Source: Alphaproteobacteria bacterium (lineage in GTDB: Bacteria > Pseudomonadota > Alphaproteobacteria > Thalassobaculales > Thalassobaculaceae). Taken from it: 64,000 bases of DNA. This document shows, one piece after another, positions 52,958-62,544 of this stretch. Where the stretch lies: NCBI GenBank assembly GCA_022822665.1, contig JAJEAR010000025.1, positions 1-64,000 on the forward strand. The letters run 5' to 3'. Made by a program: the position numbers and the translations under genes. The notes beneath the pieces were generated by a model, which was not told the origin of the DNA, did not search any database, and saw only the letters and a program-made list of their open reading frames with translations. Positions within the stretch are counted from its first letter, which is position 1. Each line of letters opens with the position of its first letter.

Positions 52958-54123
52958 TCGATTGCTCCCACTGCACGTGCCAGCGCCACCAGACCCGCAT
53001 CGCCGCCCTGCCCGGCCACGATCGAGAGCCCGATCGGCAGGCCGTCGACTGTCGCACCCGGCAGGTTCACCTGGGGAACGCCCGAAAGTCCGCCGTGGCT
53101 TGCGAGTGCCAGGATCCGCATCCGCAGGTCGTCCTGGACACCGACCGGCAGTCCCCTGGACGGCGCCGGAAACGGCGTCGTCGGCAGGCACAGCACGGTG
53201 CCGGGCGGAAGCAGGCGGACCATCCGGGCCCTGGCCTCGCGCCTGACCAGTCCCGCCCACTGGCGTTCGCCCTCCGGTATGGCGGAACCCTGGACCAGGT
53301 TGCGGGCGACGGAGAACGCGAACCGCGGGTTGTCGCGCTCGATCCAGTCGCGAAATGTGAGCCACGCCTCCCAGAGCTGCAGGGTCCGCTGTGCCCGGGC
53401 CCAGGCCGCGAGTCCCGGCGGCGCCATGGTGACCGTTGCGGCAGGCCCGACCAGGCTTGCGAGCCGCTCGACCATCGGCTGCAGCGCCGCCTCGATCCCG
53501 GGATCGGCAAGATCGAAGGCGTCGGACGCCAGCAGCAACCGGTCCGGCAGCCCGGCGGGCAACGTCTCGCCGAGCAGCACCTCCGAGACCCTGGCGAATA
53601 CCCCGGGGTCGCGCGCGAACCAGCCCGTGGTGTCGGAACTCGGCGCCTGGGGCATCATGCCGCGAAGATCGAGCCGGCCCCAGGTCGGGCGGATGCCGTA
53701 GAGACCGCAGAAACTGGACGGGACCCGGACCGAGCCGCCGGTGTCGGTACCGAGTGCGGCATCGCACAGTCCGGAGGCGACGGCGGACGCCGAGCCCGAC
53801 GAGGAGCCGCCGGGAACCCGCCCCGGAGCGGCCGGGTTGGGCGGCGTGCCGTCGAACGCGTTCTCGCCCAGGATCCCGAGCGAGATCTCGTCGGTCACCG
53901 TCTTTCCGACGAGCGTGGCCCCGGCATCGAGCAGGGTCTCCACGGCCCAGGCGTGGCGCTGCGGAACCGGGGCCTGCCAGTCGGGATTGCCGCCGCCGGT
54001 CGGATGACCCGCCACGTCGAACAGGTCCTTTGCGACAAAGCTCAGCCCGTGAAGGGGGCCGGCGGGGCGCCCCTCGATGGTGAACTGTCCACCAGGGACA
54101 AAGGGTGTCTCGTCGCTTCTCAC
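52954..54123 (-). CDS. Amidase-signature hydrolase partnered with AtzH-like protein
   Basis: About 389 aa. The amidase-signature triad is present: Lys32 (FVAKDLFD), cis-Ser about 107 (PGGSSSGSA) and nucleophile Ser131 (GTDTGGSVR). The overlap with the AtzH-like gene resembles atzE-atzH and hpx loci, where the amidase opens 1-carboxybiuret or oxalurate-like compounds. The small AtzG-type partner is not seen. I use a GTG start at 54123, with GGAG nine bases upstream, because the conserved N-terminus begins there. An in-frame ATG at 54234 is the alternative. Confidence 0.75.
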   Translation of the reverse strand: MRSDETPFVPGGQFTIEGRPAGPLHGLSFVAKDLFDVAGHPTGGGNPDWQAPVPQRHAWAVETLLDAGATLVGKTVTDEISLGILGENAFDGTPPNPAAPGRVPGGSSSGSASAVASGLCDAALGTDTGGSVRVPSSFCGLYGIRPTWGRLDLRGMMPQAPSSDTTGWFARDPGVFARVSEVLLGETLPAGLPDRLLLASDAFDLADPGIEAALQPMVERLASLVGPAATVTMAPPGLAAWARAQRTLQLWEAWLTFRDWIERDNPRFAFSVARNLVQGSAIPEGERQWAGLVRREARARMVRLLPPGTVLCLPTTPFPAPSRGLPVGVQDDLRMRILALASHGGLSGVPQVNLPGATVDGLPIGLSIVAGQGGDAGLVALARAVGAIE

Positions 54124-54687
54124 AACACGGTGCTCCACCTCATGGACATTACTCCGCCGCTGATGCGCCGCCGACCGTGGCCCGTGGGATGCGCGCCCGT
54201 CAAGCGGGGTCCACATTCGCCCAGGCACGTTCAAGAGTCTGTTTTGCCGTCTGGGCGCGGGCTTGGGTCTGGTTGACGGTGCTCAGCGGGGCATGTTCGG
54301 GGACATTCCCGTGCGAGGTCGGGGTGTGTTGACGGGACCGTGAGCGGTCTGCCGACCGGATGTCGCGAGTGTCATTCCGATGTCGGCATGACATGGACAC
54401 TTATCTGGGGCCCAGGCGTGAACCGGCTCGGCACCTTCAGGCGCTGGGCCTTCGCCGAGTCCACCGAAGTCTCCGAGATCCATGGCGAATTCGACAAACT
54501 TGTCTCCGACTATCTCCCAGAAAATGCTGCGGCATGATGCCGACGTGCAAACTTCGTAGGAATCCCGGACAAGTCGAAGGATGATGCGCCGTTACTTTCG
54601 CGAGTCCGGGGCGCGGCCGCCGCCCTTGACCAAGGTTGGACAAGCCGTGACACCCGGGTTCGGAACGCCGAGGATGAGGAGGGGCCG
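54124..54687. other. Gap with a possible restriction-helicase C-terminal remnant
   Basis: About 560 bases without an intact gene. The plus frame ending at 54537 carries RLGTFRRWAFAESTEVSEI and then HGEFDKLV. This resembles, from memory, the end of DEAD/DEAH restriction subunits that accompany the methyltransferase type decayed at 55.3 kb. The match is short and the call tentative. Confidence 0.25.
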
Positions 54688-54978
54688 GTGAGCAGAGACG
54701 AATTCCTCGCACTGCTGCGGGCGCACAAGCCTGTGCTTGAACGGCGCTTCGGAATTGTGGATCTCGCCCTATTCGGATCGTTCGCGCGCGACAGCGCAAC
54801 GGCCGGCAGCGATATCGACATTCTGGTCCGTTTCAACGGCCCGGCGGACTGGCGGCGGTATTTCGGCCTGCAGTTCTACATCGAGGATTTGTGCGGCCGA
54901 TCCGTCGCTCTCGTCACCGACAAGGCGCTCCGGGCCGAGCTGCGCCCCCGCGTGGAGCGGGAAGCTCTACATGTCTGA
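54688..54978 (+). CDS. MntA-like nucleotidyltransferase antitoxin
   Basis: A 96-aa minimal nucleotidyltransferase starting at GTG 54688 with GAGGAGG upstream. The GS-x10-DxD motif is complete (Gly30-Ser31, Asp42, Asp44). It overlaps the HepT-like gene by 8 bases. Because the HepT gene is broken, this antitoxin is probably an orphan. Confidence 0.85.
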   Translation: MSRDEFLALLRAHKPVLERRFGIVDLALFGSFARDSATAGSDIDILVRFNGPADWRRYFGLQFYIEDLCGRSVALVTDKALRAELRPRVEREALHV

Positions 54979-55342
54979 GCCGGGCGATGCGCCGCGGGAT
55001 TGGCACTTCCATGTCGAGGACATGATCGGCTTCTGCGAACGGCTCCTCGACTGCACCGCCGGGTTGGACAAGGCCGCATTCGTCGCCAGCCCGATGGCCT
55101 ACGACGCCACCCTGCGCAATCTCGAGCTCATCGGCGAGGCCGCTGCCCGGATCCCCGAAACGGTCCGCAATTGTCATTCGGAGATTCCGTAGCGCGCGAT
55201 CATCGGCGTGCGGAACCGGTTGGCCGACGCCTATCTGCACATCGACGACGACATTATCTGGACCCTGATCGTGGACGCCGTTCCTGAACTCCCTGCCGCG
55301 CTGCAAACGGTTCTGGAGACAGCTGCAAGGGAAGGCGGTCAG
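54971..55342 (+). pseudogene. HepT-like HEPN toxin, inactivated
   Basis: The frame starts correctly (MSEPGDAPRDWHFHVEDMIGF) and contains LRNLELIGEAAARIP, typical of HepT. At codon 74 a TAG (55190-55192) stands where the family has Trp. Reading on in the same frame gives RAIIGVRNRLADAYLHID: the RNase motif R-x4-H-x-Y has Asp at position 86 instead of His (GAC for CAC). No stop separates the end of this gene from the methyltransferase frame that follows. A nonsense mutation plus loss of the catalytic His make the toxin dead. Confidence 0.85.
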
Positions 55343-56201
55343 ATGGCGCGAAAGCCGAAGAAACCCACATCCGTCGAGACACATACCCGCGAGGAAGCGA
55401 CGCGGCGGAACATCCCGACCGCCGAACACCATCCCGTCATGTCGGAGGAAGACAAGACGACGACCCACGTGGCCCTTGGGCGCCGCAACCGCCATCTCGA
55501 ACGGCAACTCGTCTGACGCGGCAAGGACTTGCAAGACGCCGCCGAACCCGCCGGACGGGCACCGCCGCCCTGCATCCAGGAAAAGGTGCGCCCCAGCCTC
55601 CAGATCGACGAGCTGCTGCGCCAGACGAAGGAGCGGCGGGACAAGGCGACGGACCTCTTCGCCAACTTCAACGGCCTGCCCGACGGGGCCGCGACGACCG
55701 AGATCTGCCGCCACGACACGAACTGGTCGAACCGCACGATCCTCGGCGATTCCCTTCAGGTCTTGGCCTCGCTGGCCGAGCGCGAAGCCTTGCGCGGCAA
55801 GGTGCAGTGTATCCACATCGATCCCGCCCTGCGGCATCCGCTTCAACTCCAACGTCCAGTGGTCCACCAGAAACCGCGACGTGAGGGACGGTTACGCCGC
55901 CCACATCACCCGCGAGTCCGAACAGGTGAAGACGTTGCGCGACACTTGGCGCGACGGCATCCACTTGTACCTGGGGCACCTGCGCGACCGCCTGACCTTG
56001 GAGCGCAAATTACTGACCGAGAGCGGCTCGGTGTTCGTGAAGAACGGCGACGAAAACGTGCATCGCGTAAGGGCGCTGATGAATCTCGACATCGCGAACG
56101 AAGGTCACGGAATCCTCGGAGCCAAAATCAGTCCCCGGCCAGCCAGCACCAGGACCACTGTTTGGCCAGAGCCAGGCACCGCCACGTGGCGAGCAACCTG
56201 A
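55343..56201 (+). pseudogene. Site-specific DNA-methyltransferase (type III Mod-like), decayed
   Basis: It begins MARKPKKPTSVETHTREEA, a start I recognise from adenine-specific Mod-like methyltransferases of restriction systems. Codon 58 is TGA (55514-55516) where Trp is expected after RNRHLERQLV. The frame continues with NWSNRTILGDSLQVLASLAERE and KVQCIHIDP. One extra C at 55823-55825 then shifts the frame inside the catalytic DPPY motif, and the Tyr codon reads TGC. The other frame continues GIRFNSNVQWS ... TESGSVFVKNGDENVHRVRALM, after which similarity stops near 56090. The target-recognition and C-terminal parts are missing. Confidence 0.85.
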
Positions 56202-56312
56202 TCAGGCGCCCTCAAGGGTCGTCAGCGACCATCTCTGATTCTTGACAAACCCTGCACATTCACCGTCGACCAAGCCATACTGCGCCCGCACTCGCCTGGG
56301 GGAGGAACACCG

Positions 56313-57923
56313 ATGACGACCGGTACAGGTATGATCGTGGCCGCGCAACCCGAGGCAGCCGAGGCCGGCGCCCGCGTGCTGATGGCCGGCGGCAACGCGG
56401 TCGACGCGGCGATCACCGCGGCCCTGGTCCAGGGGGCCGTCGACCCGCAGATGTGCGGCATCGCGGGTTTCGGCAGCTGCCAGATCCACATGCCCGGGCG
56501 AGACGTCCACCTGTGCATCGATTTCCACGGCAAGACACCGCTCGCCGCCACGCCCGAGATGTGGGAGCACCTGATCGAAGGCGAGACGCGTGACGGGTTC
56601 GGCTTCGTGCTGCGCGACAACGTCAATGACCTCGGTTACCAGTCAATCACCACGCCGGGCAGCCTCAGGGCGTGGTCCGAAGCAATCGACGAGTTCGGCA
56701 CCATGGACTGGCCCGACATCGTTGCGCCGGCGATCGCTCATGCCGAGTCAGGGTTCGCGGTCCGCCCGCACGTCTGGTACTGGTGGACGCACGGTGCCGA
56801 TCACGGTCGGGTTCAGATCGATGAACGCCTGAGGTTCTCGGCCACCGGGGCCGCGGCCTACTTCCGCAGTGACGGCAGCCTGCGCCGGATCGGGGACCGG
56901 GTTTGCCTTCCGGGCCTTGCCGATACCCTGCGGCGGATCGCGCGCCACGGCGCCGACGACTTCTACACCGGCGAGATCGCGGCCCGCATCGCCGAGGACA
57001 TGCACCGTGGCGGCGGCCTGCTGTCGGAACACGACCTCGCGAGCTACCGCACGACACGGACCGACCCGCTGCGCGGCCGCTACCGCGACTACGACATCAC
57101 CACCAACCATCCGCCCGGCGGCGGCGTAATGCTGGTCGAGATGCTGAACATTCTCGAGACCTTCGACCTCGCCGGGATCGGTCACAACACGCCGGAGTAC
57201 ATCCGCATCGTCGCCGAGGCCATGAAACGGGCGACCGTCGACAAGGACAAGCACGTGGGCGACCCGGCCTTCGTCGACATCCCGATGGACCTGCTGACCT
57301 CGAAGACCTATGCCGCCGGGGTCGCGGACGGGATCCGCAGGGGCGAGAAGGTTCACGTGCCGAGGTTCGGGCAGCCCGAACCGGCCGACACCACCCATGT
57401 CGCGGTGATCGACGACGCCGGCAACTGTGTCACCATGACCCATTCGCTCGGCATGCCATCGGGCGTGATCACCGACGGGCTCGGCTTCATGTACAACGGC
57501 TGCATGGCGGTGTTCGACCCGAGACCGGGCCGGGCCGGGTCGATTGCACCCGGCAAGAGCCGGTTCAGTTCCGTGGTCCCGACCATCGTGTCCAGGGACG
57601 GACAGCCACACATCGTGATCGGCGCACCGGGCGGTACCCAGATCGTGATGGGGGTGATGCAGGCGATCCTGAACGTGATCGACCACCGCATGACCATGCT
57701 GGAGGCGGTCTCGGCACCGCGGTTCTCCGCCACCAGTTCCCTGATCGACGTGATGAACCGGATCCCGGGCTATGTGACCGAGCCGCTCGAAGCCCTTGGC
57801 TACCGGGTGGTCCGAAGCCCGCTGACCTTCGGCATCGCGGCCGTTCACGGCATCCGGATCGTTGACGGCGTTCCGGACGGAGGCGCCGACCCGGGCCATG
57901 ACGGCGTGGCACTCGCGGTCTGA
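56313..57923 (+). CDS. Gamma-glutamyltransferase family protein, apparently cytoplasmic
   Basis: A 536-aa Ntn-hydrolase of the GGT family. It has GGNAVDAAITAALVQGAVDP near the N-terminus and the processing site and nucleophile Thr360 in PADTTHVAV. PSGVITDGLGFMYNGCM and GAPGGTQIVMGV form the substrate region. Members cleave themselves before the Thr and hydrolyse or transfer gamma-glutamyl groups; related acylases exist. There is no signal peptide, unlike periplasmic GGT. It lies upstream of an amidase and an amine aminotransferase/ABC cluster, suggesting a role in amide or gamma-glutamyl compound breakdown. Confidence 0.87.
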   Translation: MTTGTGMIVAAQPEAAEAGARVLMAGGNAVDAAITAALVQGAVDPQMCGIAGFGSCQIHMPGRDVHLCIDFHGKTPLAATPEMWEHLIEGETRDGFGFVLRDNVNDLGYQSITTPGSLRAWSEAIDEFGTMDWPDIVAPAIAHAESGFAVRPHVWYWWTHGADHGRVQIDERLRFSATGAAAYFRSDGSLRRIGDRVCLPGLADTLRRIARHGADDFYTGEIAARIAEDMHRGGGLLSEHDLASYRTTRTDPLRGRYRDYDITTNHPPGGGVMLVEMLNILETFDLAGIGHNTPEYIRIVAEAMKRATVDKDKHVGDPAFVDIPMDLLTSKTYAAGVADGIRRGEKVHVPRFGQPEPADTTHVAVIDDAGNCVTMTHSLGMPSGVITDGLGFMYNGCMAVFDPRPGRAGSIAPGKSRFSSVVPTIVSRDGQPHIVIGAPGGTQIVMGVMQAILNVIDHRMTMLEAVSAPRFSATSSLIDVMNRIPGYVTEPLEALGYRVVRSPLTFGIAAVHGIRIVDGVPDGGADPGHDGVALAV

Positions 57924-58303
57924 CACCGTGCGGCGCCGGTTGGGCGTGCGGCAACCGGGACACCACTGCCGGACCACGGGGAAGGGGCCAGGGAGAGCGC
58001 GAAGGACCCGGACCGGCGCGCTGGAGCAGGACCGCGCACGGCCATGACCTGCAGGCCCGTACGCCCCCGCAACGGCGAGACTGACTGACGGATACGCGGC
58101 GCGGCAGGACCCACCGTCCCGCGCCCTGTCGGGGATCCGGGCGCGGCAGGCCGGGCCGGACATTCACCGCGAGGCCGCCCGCTCTCCTTCGCGACACGCA
58201 CAGGAGGGTGCCGCCCGCGCGTTCCCCGGACCGAATTCCCCAGGTGTGCAAACTCCCGGTGCGTCGAAGCATGCCCCGGGCATGACGCGGGCCGGGGCGA
58301 GTG
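57924..58303. other. Gap between GGT and amidase genes
   Basis: About 380 bases between convergent genes. A short hairpin (CCGGTTG, nine-base loop, CAACCGG, 57936-57958) follows the GGT stop and may help end transcription. No gene is supported in the remainder. Confidence 0.35.
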
Positions 58304-59815
58304 TCACCCGTCCCGGGGACTGGTGGGCGAGCCGGCCGGACCATGGACGACACCGGGGGTCATGACCACCGCCGGAGCCGGGTCGAGCATCGCGGGGTCG
58401 AGGTCGGGGCGCCGGAACAGCCCGGGGCACAGCCGCTCGTAGGCGGCCCCGGCTGCAAGCGCCGCCGTGTCGGCGAGCCGGCGGGCAACGATCTGCATGC
58501 CGACCGGCCGGCCGTCCGCGGTCAGGCCGCACGGGACCGACATCACCGGCAGGCCGGTGACACTGAAGGCGTAGGTCGAGAGGAAGGTGTCCTGGTACCG
58601 GTCGACCGGGCGCCCGCCGACCGTGGTCGGGAACGGTTCGTCGAGGCGGAACGGCGGCGCTCCCGCGACCGGGGCCACGATGTAATCGTAGCGCTCCATG
58701 AACTGCCGGACCCGGTGCCAGTAGACGGTGCGCAGCCGTTCCGCCCGGGTGACATCGCCAACGGAGAGTTCCTGTGCGGCGGTGATCTGGTTGACCAGCG
58801 GTGGTGTCATTCGATCGCCATGGGCGGCGAAGCGGCCGGCATATCGGGCGATCATGCCGAAGCCGCGGGTTCCGGAGATGATCTCGCGAAGTTCCGAGGT
58901 GTCGAAGCTCGCCTCCTCCACCACACAGCCGAGATCCTCGAAGCGGCGCGCGCCGGCGGCGACCAGGGACGCGACCTCGGGATCAAGCGGGATCAACCCG
59001 CCAAGGTCGCCGACGAGCGCGATGCGGCATCCCCCGGGCAGGGCAAGCCCGGTCGCACCTGCGAAGTCGGTCCCGTCGTCGGGCAGGCTGGACGGGTCCC
59101 TGTCATCCGGGCCCGCCAGTGCCGCCATGGCGAGAGCGGTATCGCCGACGGTCGCGGTCATCGGTCCCTGGACGTGCTGGACCAGCGTGTCCCAGGCAAA
59201 GTCAGTCGGCCACGTCGGGACCCGGCCGGGGCTCGGCCGCAGACCGGCGAGATTGTTGAACGAACACGGGATCCGGATCGAACCACCGAGGTCGGTACCG
59301 AGCGCAAGCGGCGCCATCGCGGCGGCGACCGCCGCCCCCGACCCGCCGCTGGACCCGCCCGCGGTCACGTTGACATCCCACGGGTTGCGCGTGGTTCCGA
59401 AGACGGGGTTTGTGGTGTTGACGTCGTGCGCGAACTCCGGCGTGTTGGTCTTGCCCAGCAGGACCGCGCCCGCGGCCCGCAGCCGCTCGACCGGCACCGC
59501 ATCCACTTCGGGAACGTCATCTTCCAGCAGCAGGGATCCGAAGGTGGTGCGCAGCCCCCGGGTCTGCAGGATGTCCTTGGCGAGGAACGGCACGCCCTCG
59601 AGCAAGCGGGGCGGCTCCCCCCTCGCACGGCACCTGTCGACGGCCTCCGCCTCCTCCAGTGCGCGCGGGTTGAGGGTGCAGACCGCGTTGATCACCGGGT
59701 TCAGTGCATCGATCCGCCCGATGAAGGCCCGGGCAACCTCGACGGCGCCGAGCGACCCGTCGGCAACCCCGGATGCAATCCGGGCAGCAGTCATGAAAAT
59801 GATGTCGCAGTGCAT
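58304..59815 (-). CDS. Amidase-signature family amidase
   Basis: A 503-aa amidase with the complete triad: Lys80 (FLAKDI), cis-Ser155 (GGSSGGSG) and nucleophile Ser179 (GTDLGGSIR). It hydrolyses a carboxamide to acid plus ammonia or amine; the substrate is unknown. The ATG at 59815 has GGAGAGAG upstream. It is divergent from the class III aminotransferase, so the two may share a control region. Confidence 0.88.
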   Translation of the reverse strand: MHCDIIFMTAARIASGVADGSLGAVEVARAFIGRIDALNPVINAVCTLNPRALEEAEAVDRCRARGEPPRLLEGVPFLAKDILQTRGLRTTFGSLLLEDDVPEVDAVPVERLRAAGAVLLGKTNTPEFAHDVNTTNPVFGTTRNPWDVNVTAGGSSGGSGAAVAAAMAPLALGTDLGGSIRIPCSFNNLAGLRPSPGRVPTWPTDFAWDTLVQHVQGPMTATVGDTALAMAALAGPDDRDPSSLPDDGTDFAGATGLALPGGCRIALVGDLGGLIPLDPEVASLVAAGARRFEDLGCVVEEASFDTSELREIISGTRGFGMIARYAGRFAAHGDRMTPPLVNQITAAQELSVGDVTRAERLRTVYWHRVRQFMERYDYIVAPVAGAPPFRLDEPFPTTVGGRPVDRYQDTFLSTYAFSVTGLPVMSVPCGLTADGRPVGMQIVARRLADTAALAAGAAYERLCPGLFRRPDLDPAMLDPAPAVVMTPGVVHGPAGSPTSPRDG

Positions 59816-59903
59816 GTCTCTCTCCGGCCCGGACAGGGTGCCCGCCACCGGACGGCGCTGCAATGTGCCGCGGAACGCCGGGCGGGGCGTGCCACAATGG
59901 CAT

Positions 59904-59932
59904 TTGGGGCTGATCGCGCACAGTGATAGACT
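59904..59932 (+). promoter_or_regulatory. Weak candidate promoter of the aminotransferase
   Basis: TTGGGG at 59904-59909 and TAGACT at 59927-59932 are 17 bases apart, 40 bases before the start codon in the divergent gap with the amidase. The match is modest. Confidence 0.28.
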
Positions 59933-59971
59933 GCCGGCCTGCCCCTCCACAACACCCCGGGAGACCACTCC

Positions 59972-61360
59972 ATGCCGCTGCAACCCAACTCGCCGGAAGC
60001 ACGGGACGTCGCGTACCTGCTGCATCCCTACACGAACTTCCGCCAGCACGAAGAACAGGGGCCGATGGTCATCGAGCGCGGTGACGGCGTCTATGTCTGG
60101 GATACCGGTGGCAAGCAGTACATCGAGGGCATGGCCGGGCTGTGGTCGACCTCGCTCGGCTTCCAGCACAAGCGCCTGGTCGCCGCCGCGGTGAAGCAGC
60201 TCGAGACCCTGCCGTATTACCACCAGTTCGGCCAGAAGTCGCACCTGCCCGGCATCGACCTTGCCGAGAAACTGATGGGACTGGCGCCGACCTCGATTTC
60301 CCGGGTGTTCTTCAACAACTCGGGCTCGGAGGCAAACGACACCGCGATCAAGTTCATCTGGTACTACAACAACGCCCGCGGACGTCACCAGAAGAAGAAG
60401 ATCGTCGGCCGGGTGAATGGCTACCACGGGATCACGCTGGCGGCTGCCAGCCTGACCGGCCGGTCGCTCAACCATTCCGGCTTCGACGTGCCGCTCGACC
60501 GTTTCATCCACACCGGCAACCCGCATTTCTACCGCTTCGGCGAGGAAGGCGAGAGCGAGGAGGACTTCGCCACCCGCATGGCCGAGGAACTCGACACGCT
60601 GATCCAGTCCGAAGGGCCGGAGACGGTGGCCGCGTTCTTCGCCGAACCGGTGATGGGCGCAGGTGGCGTGATCGTTCCACCGGCAACCTATTTCCCGAAG
60701 ATCCAGGAGGTTCTGCGCAGGCACGACGTGCTGTTCGTGGCCGACGAGGTGATCTGCGGCTTCGGGCGGACCGGCAATGTCTGGGGTTCACAGACCTTCG
60801 GCATCGAACCCGACATCATGGTATGCGCGAAGGCGCTGTCATCGAGCTACCTGCCGATCTCGGCGACGATGGTCTCCGACGAGGTCTACCAGGCCGTCGC
60901 CGACCAGAGCGCGAAGCTCGGCGTGTTTGGCCACGGCTACACCTATTCCGGCCACCCGGTCGCGGCGGCAGTGGCGCTGGAAACCCTGAAGATCTACGAG
61001 GAAGAAGAGACCTTCGACCATGTCAGGAGCATTGCCGGTCGGTTCCAGCAGCGGATCCAGGGCTTTGCCGACCATCCCCTGGTCGGCGAGGCGCGCGGCG
61101 TCGGACTGGTCGGGGCCACCGAACTGGTGAAGGACAAGGCAACCAGGGAGCCGTTCGCGGCATCGGACGGCGTCGGTGCGCTCGTCAATGACCTCTGCGC
61201 GCGCGAAGGACTGATCACGCGGCCGGTCGGTGATTCGATGTGTTTCGCACCGCCACTGATCATCACGGAAAGCGAGATCGACGAAATGTTCGACCGCTAT
61301 GCCCGTGCGCTTGATGCCGGACTTGACCAGTTGACCAGGCAGGGAACCGCGGTTGCGTAG
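59972..61360 (+). CDS. Class III omega-aminotransferase
   Basis: A 462-aa fold-type I PLP enzyme. GSEANDTAIKFIWYYNN binds the cofactor phosphate, DEVICGFGRTG contains the PLP-nitrogen Asp, and Lys287 (CAKALSSSYLPIS) is the Schiff base. The subfamily includes putrescine-, beta-alanine- and taurine-pyruvate aminotransferases. The polyamine-type ABC genes directly downstream favour a diamine or omega-amino acid substrate, but this is inferred. Confidence 0.9.
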   Translation: MPLQPNSPEARDVAYLLHPYTNFRQHEEQGPMVIERGDGVYVWDTGGKQYIEGMAGLWSTSLGFQHKRLVAAAVKQLETLPYYHQFGQKSHLPGIDLAEKLMGLAPTSISRVFFNNSGSEANDTAIKFIWYYNNARGRHQKKKIVGRVNGYHGITLAAASLTGRSLNHSGFDVPLDRFIHTGNPHFYRFGEEGESEEDFATRMAEELDTLIQSEGPETVAAFFAEPVMGAGGVIVPPATYFPKIQEVLRRHDVLFVADEVICGFGRTGNVWGSQTFGIEPDIMVCAKALSSSYLPISATMVSDEVYQAVADQSAKLGVFGHGYTYSGHPVAAAVALETLKIYEEEETFDHVRSIAGRFQQRIQGFADHPLVGEARGVGLVGATELVKDKATREPFAASDGVGALVNDLCAREGLITRPVGDSMCFAPPLIITESEIDEMFDRYARALDAGLDQLTRQGTAVA

Positions 61361-61398
61361 CCACGCATGATCCCTGCAGTCCGGTGCCGCCTTTCGAA

Positions 61399-61430
61399 CC
61401 GCCGTTTCCCCGTGGCCGGGGGAACGGCGG
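61399..61430 (+). other. Strong hairpin between aminotransferase and ABC genes
   Basis: A 13-bp stem (CCGCCGTTTCCCC / GGGGGAACGGCGG, one G-T pair) encloses a 6-base loop, 20 bases before the ABC ATPase GTG. There is no T tract. It may separate expression of the two genes or act as an mRNA processing element, and it argues against a coding start upstream of it. Confidence 0.55.
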
Positions 61431-61449
61431 GACCGGGGAAGGACCGGTC

Positions 61450-62544
61450 GTGACCGCCGCACCGGACGTGCTGGTCCGGTTCCGAGACGTCGAGAAGACC
61501 TATGACGGCCACGTCAACGTCGTAGACCGACTCAACCTGGAGATCCGGCGGGGCGAGTTCCTGACCCTGCTGGGACCGTCGGGGTCGGGCAAGACGACCA
61601 TCCTTCTGATGCTGGCGGGGTTCGAAGCGGTCACCGCGGGCGATATCGCGCTGAATGATCGATCGCTTGCCAATGTGCCGCCATTTCGGCGCAACATGGG
61701 CATCGTGTTCCAGAACTACGCGCTTTTCCCGCACCGGTCGGTATTCCAGAACGTCGCATTTCCCCTGGTCCAGCGCCGGGTTGCCAGAACCGTGATCCGC
61801 GAGAAGGTGGAGACGGCGCTGCGGATGGTCGACCTCGCCGGACTCGGCGACCGGCGACCGCACCAGCTCTCCGGTGGCCAGCAGCAGCGCGTCGCGCTGG
61901 CGCGCGCCCTGGTCTTCGAGCCGGAAATGGTACTGATGGACGAACCGCTGGGCGCGCTCGACAGGAAGCTGCGCGAGCAGATGCAGATCGAGATCAAGCA
62001 CCTGCACGATGAACTCGGCATGACCGTTGCCTACGTCACCCACGACCAGGGCGAGGCGCTCACCATGTCGGACCGGGTTGCGATCATGAACGACGGCCTT
62101 ATCCAGCAGGTGGGTACGCCCCACGAGGTCTACGAGGAGCCGGCCAATGCCTTCGTTGCCGGCTTTGTGGGCGAGAACAACGGGTTCGAAGGTGTCGTCG
62201 AAAGCACAGAAGGGGCCGAATGCGCCGTCAGGCTGGCCTCGGGCGACCTGGTCCGCGCCCGGTCGGCAACGCCGCGCGACCGGGGAGAGGCGGCAATCCT
62301 CTCGCTGCGCCCGGAGAGGCTTTCGATCAACCCGCCCGAGGGCATGACCGCGAACCGGTTCGAGGCGCGGATCGTCGAGGTGATCTACTTCGGTGCCCAC
62401 GACCGGGTGCGCCTTGCCATGGCCGGGCGTGACGACGTCATCGCGCGCGTGCCGGCGGGTGCGGGCGGCGATACGCTCCTGCCCGGGGCGCCGGTCACGA
62501 TCGGCTGGTCTTCCGAGCACTGCCGGGTGCTGGCGCCGGCATGA
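61450..62544 (+). CDS. ABC transporter ATP-binding protein, spermidine/putrescine (PotA) type
   Basis: A 364-aa ATPase: Walker [10 protein letters not shown] near 44, Q-loop NYALFPH, signature LSGGQQQRV, and Walker [15 protein letters not shown]-terminal TOBE domain is present, as in PotA. The GTG at 61450 is preferred; GGGAAGGA precedes it and the hairpin lies upstream. It overlaps the permease gene by ATGA. The likely solute is a polyamine or related cation, given the aminotransferase upstream. Confidence 0.88.
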   Translation: MTAAPDVLVRFRDVEKTYDGHVNVVDRLNLEIRRGEFLTLLGPSGSGKTTILLMLAGFEAVTAGDIALNDRSLANVPPFRRNMGIVFQNYALFPHRSVFQNVAFPLVQRRVARTVIREKVETALRMVDLAGLGDRRPHQLSGGQQQRVALARALVFEPEMVLMDEPLGALDRKLREQMQIEIKHLHDELGMTVAYVTHDQGEALTMSDRVAIMNDGLIQQVGTPHEVYEEPANAFVAGFVGENNGFEGVVESTEGAECAVRLASGDLVRARSATPRDRGEAAILSLRPERLSINPPEGMTANRFEARIVEVIYFGAHDRVRLAMAGRDDVIARVPAGAGGDTLLPGAPVTIGWSSEHCRVLAPA

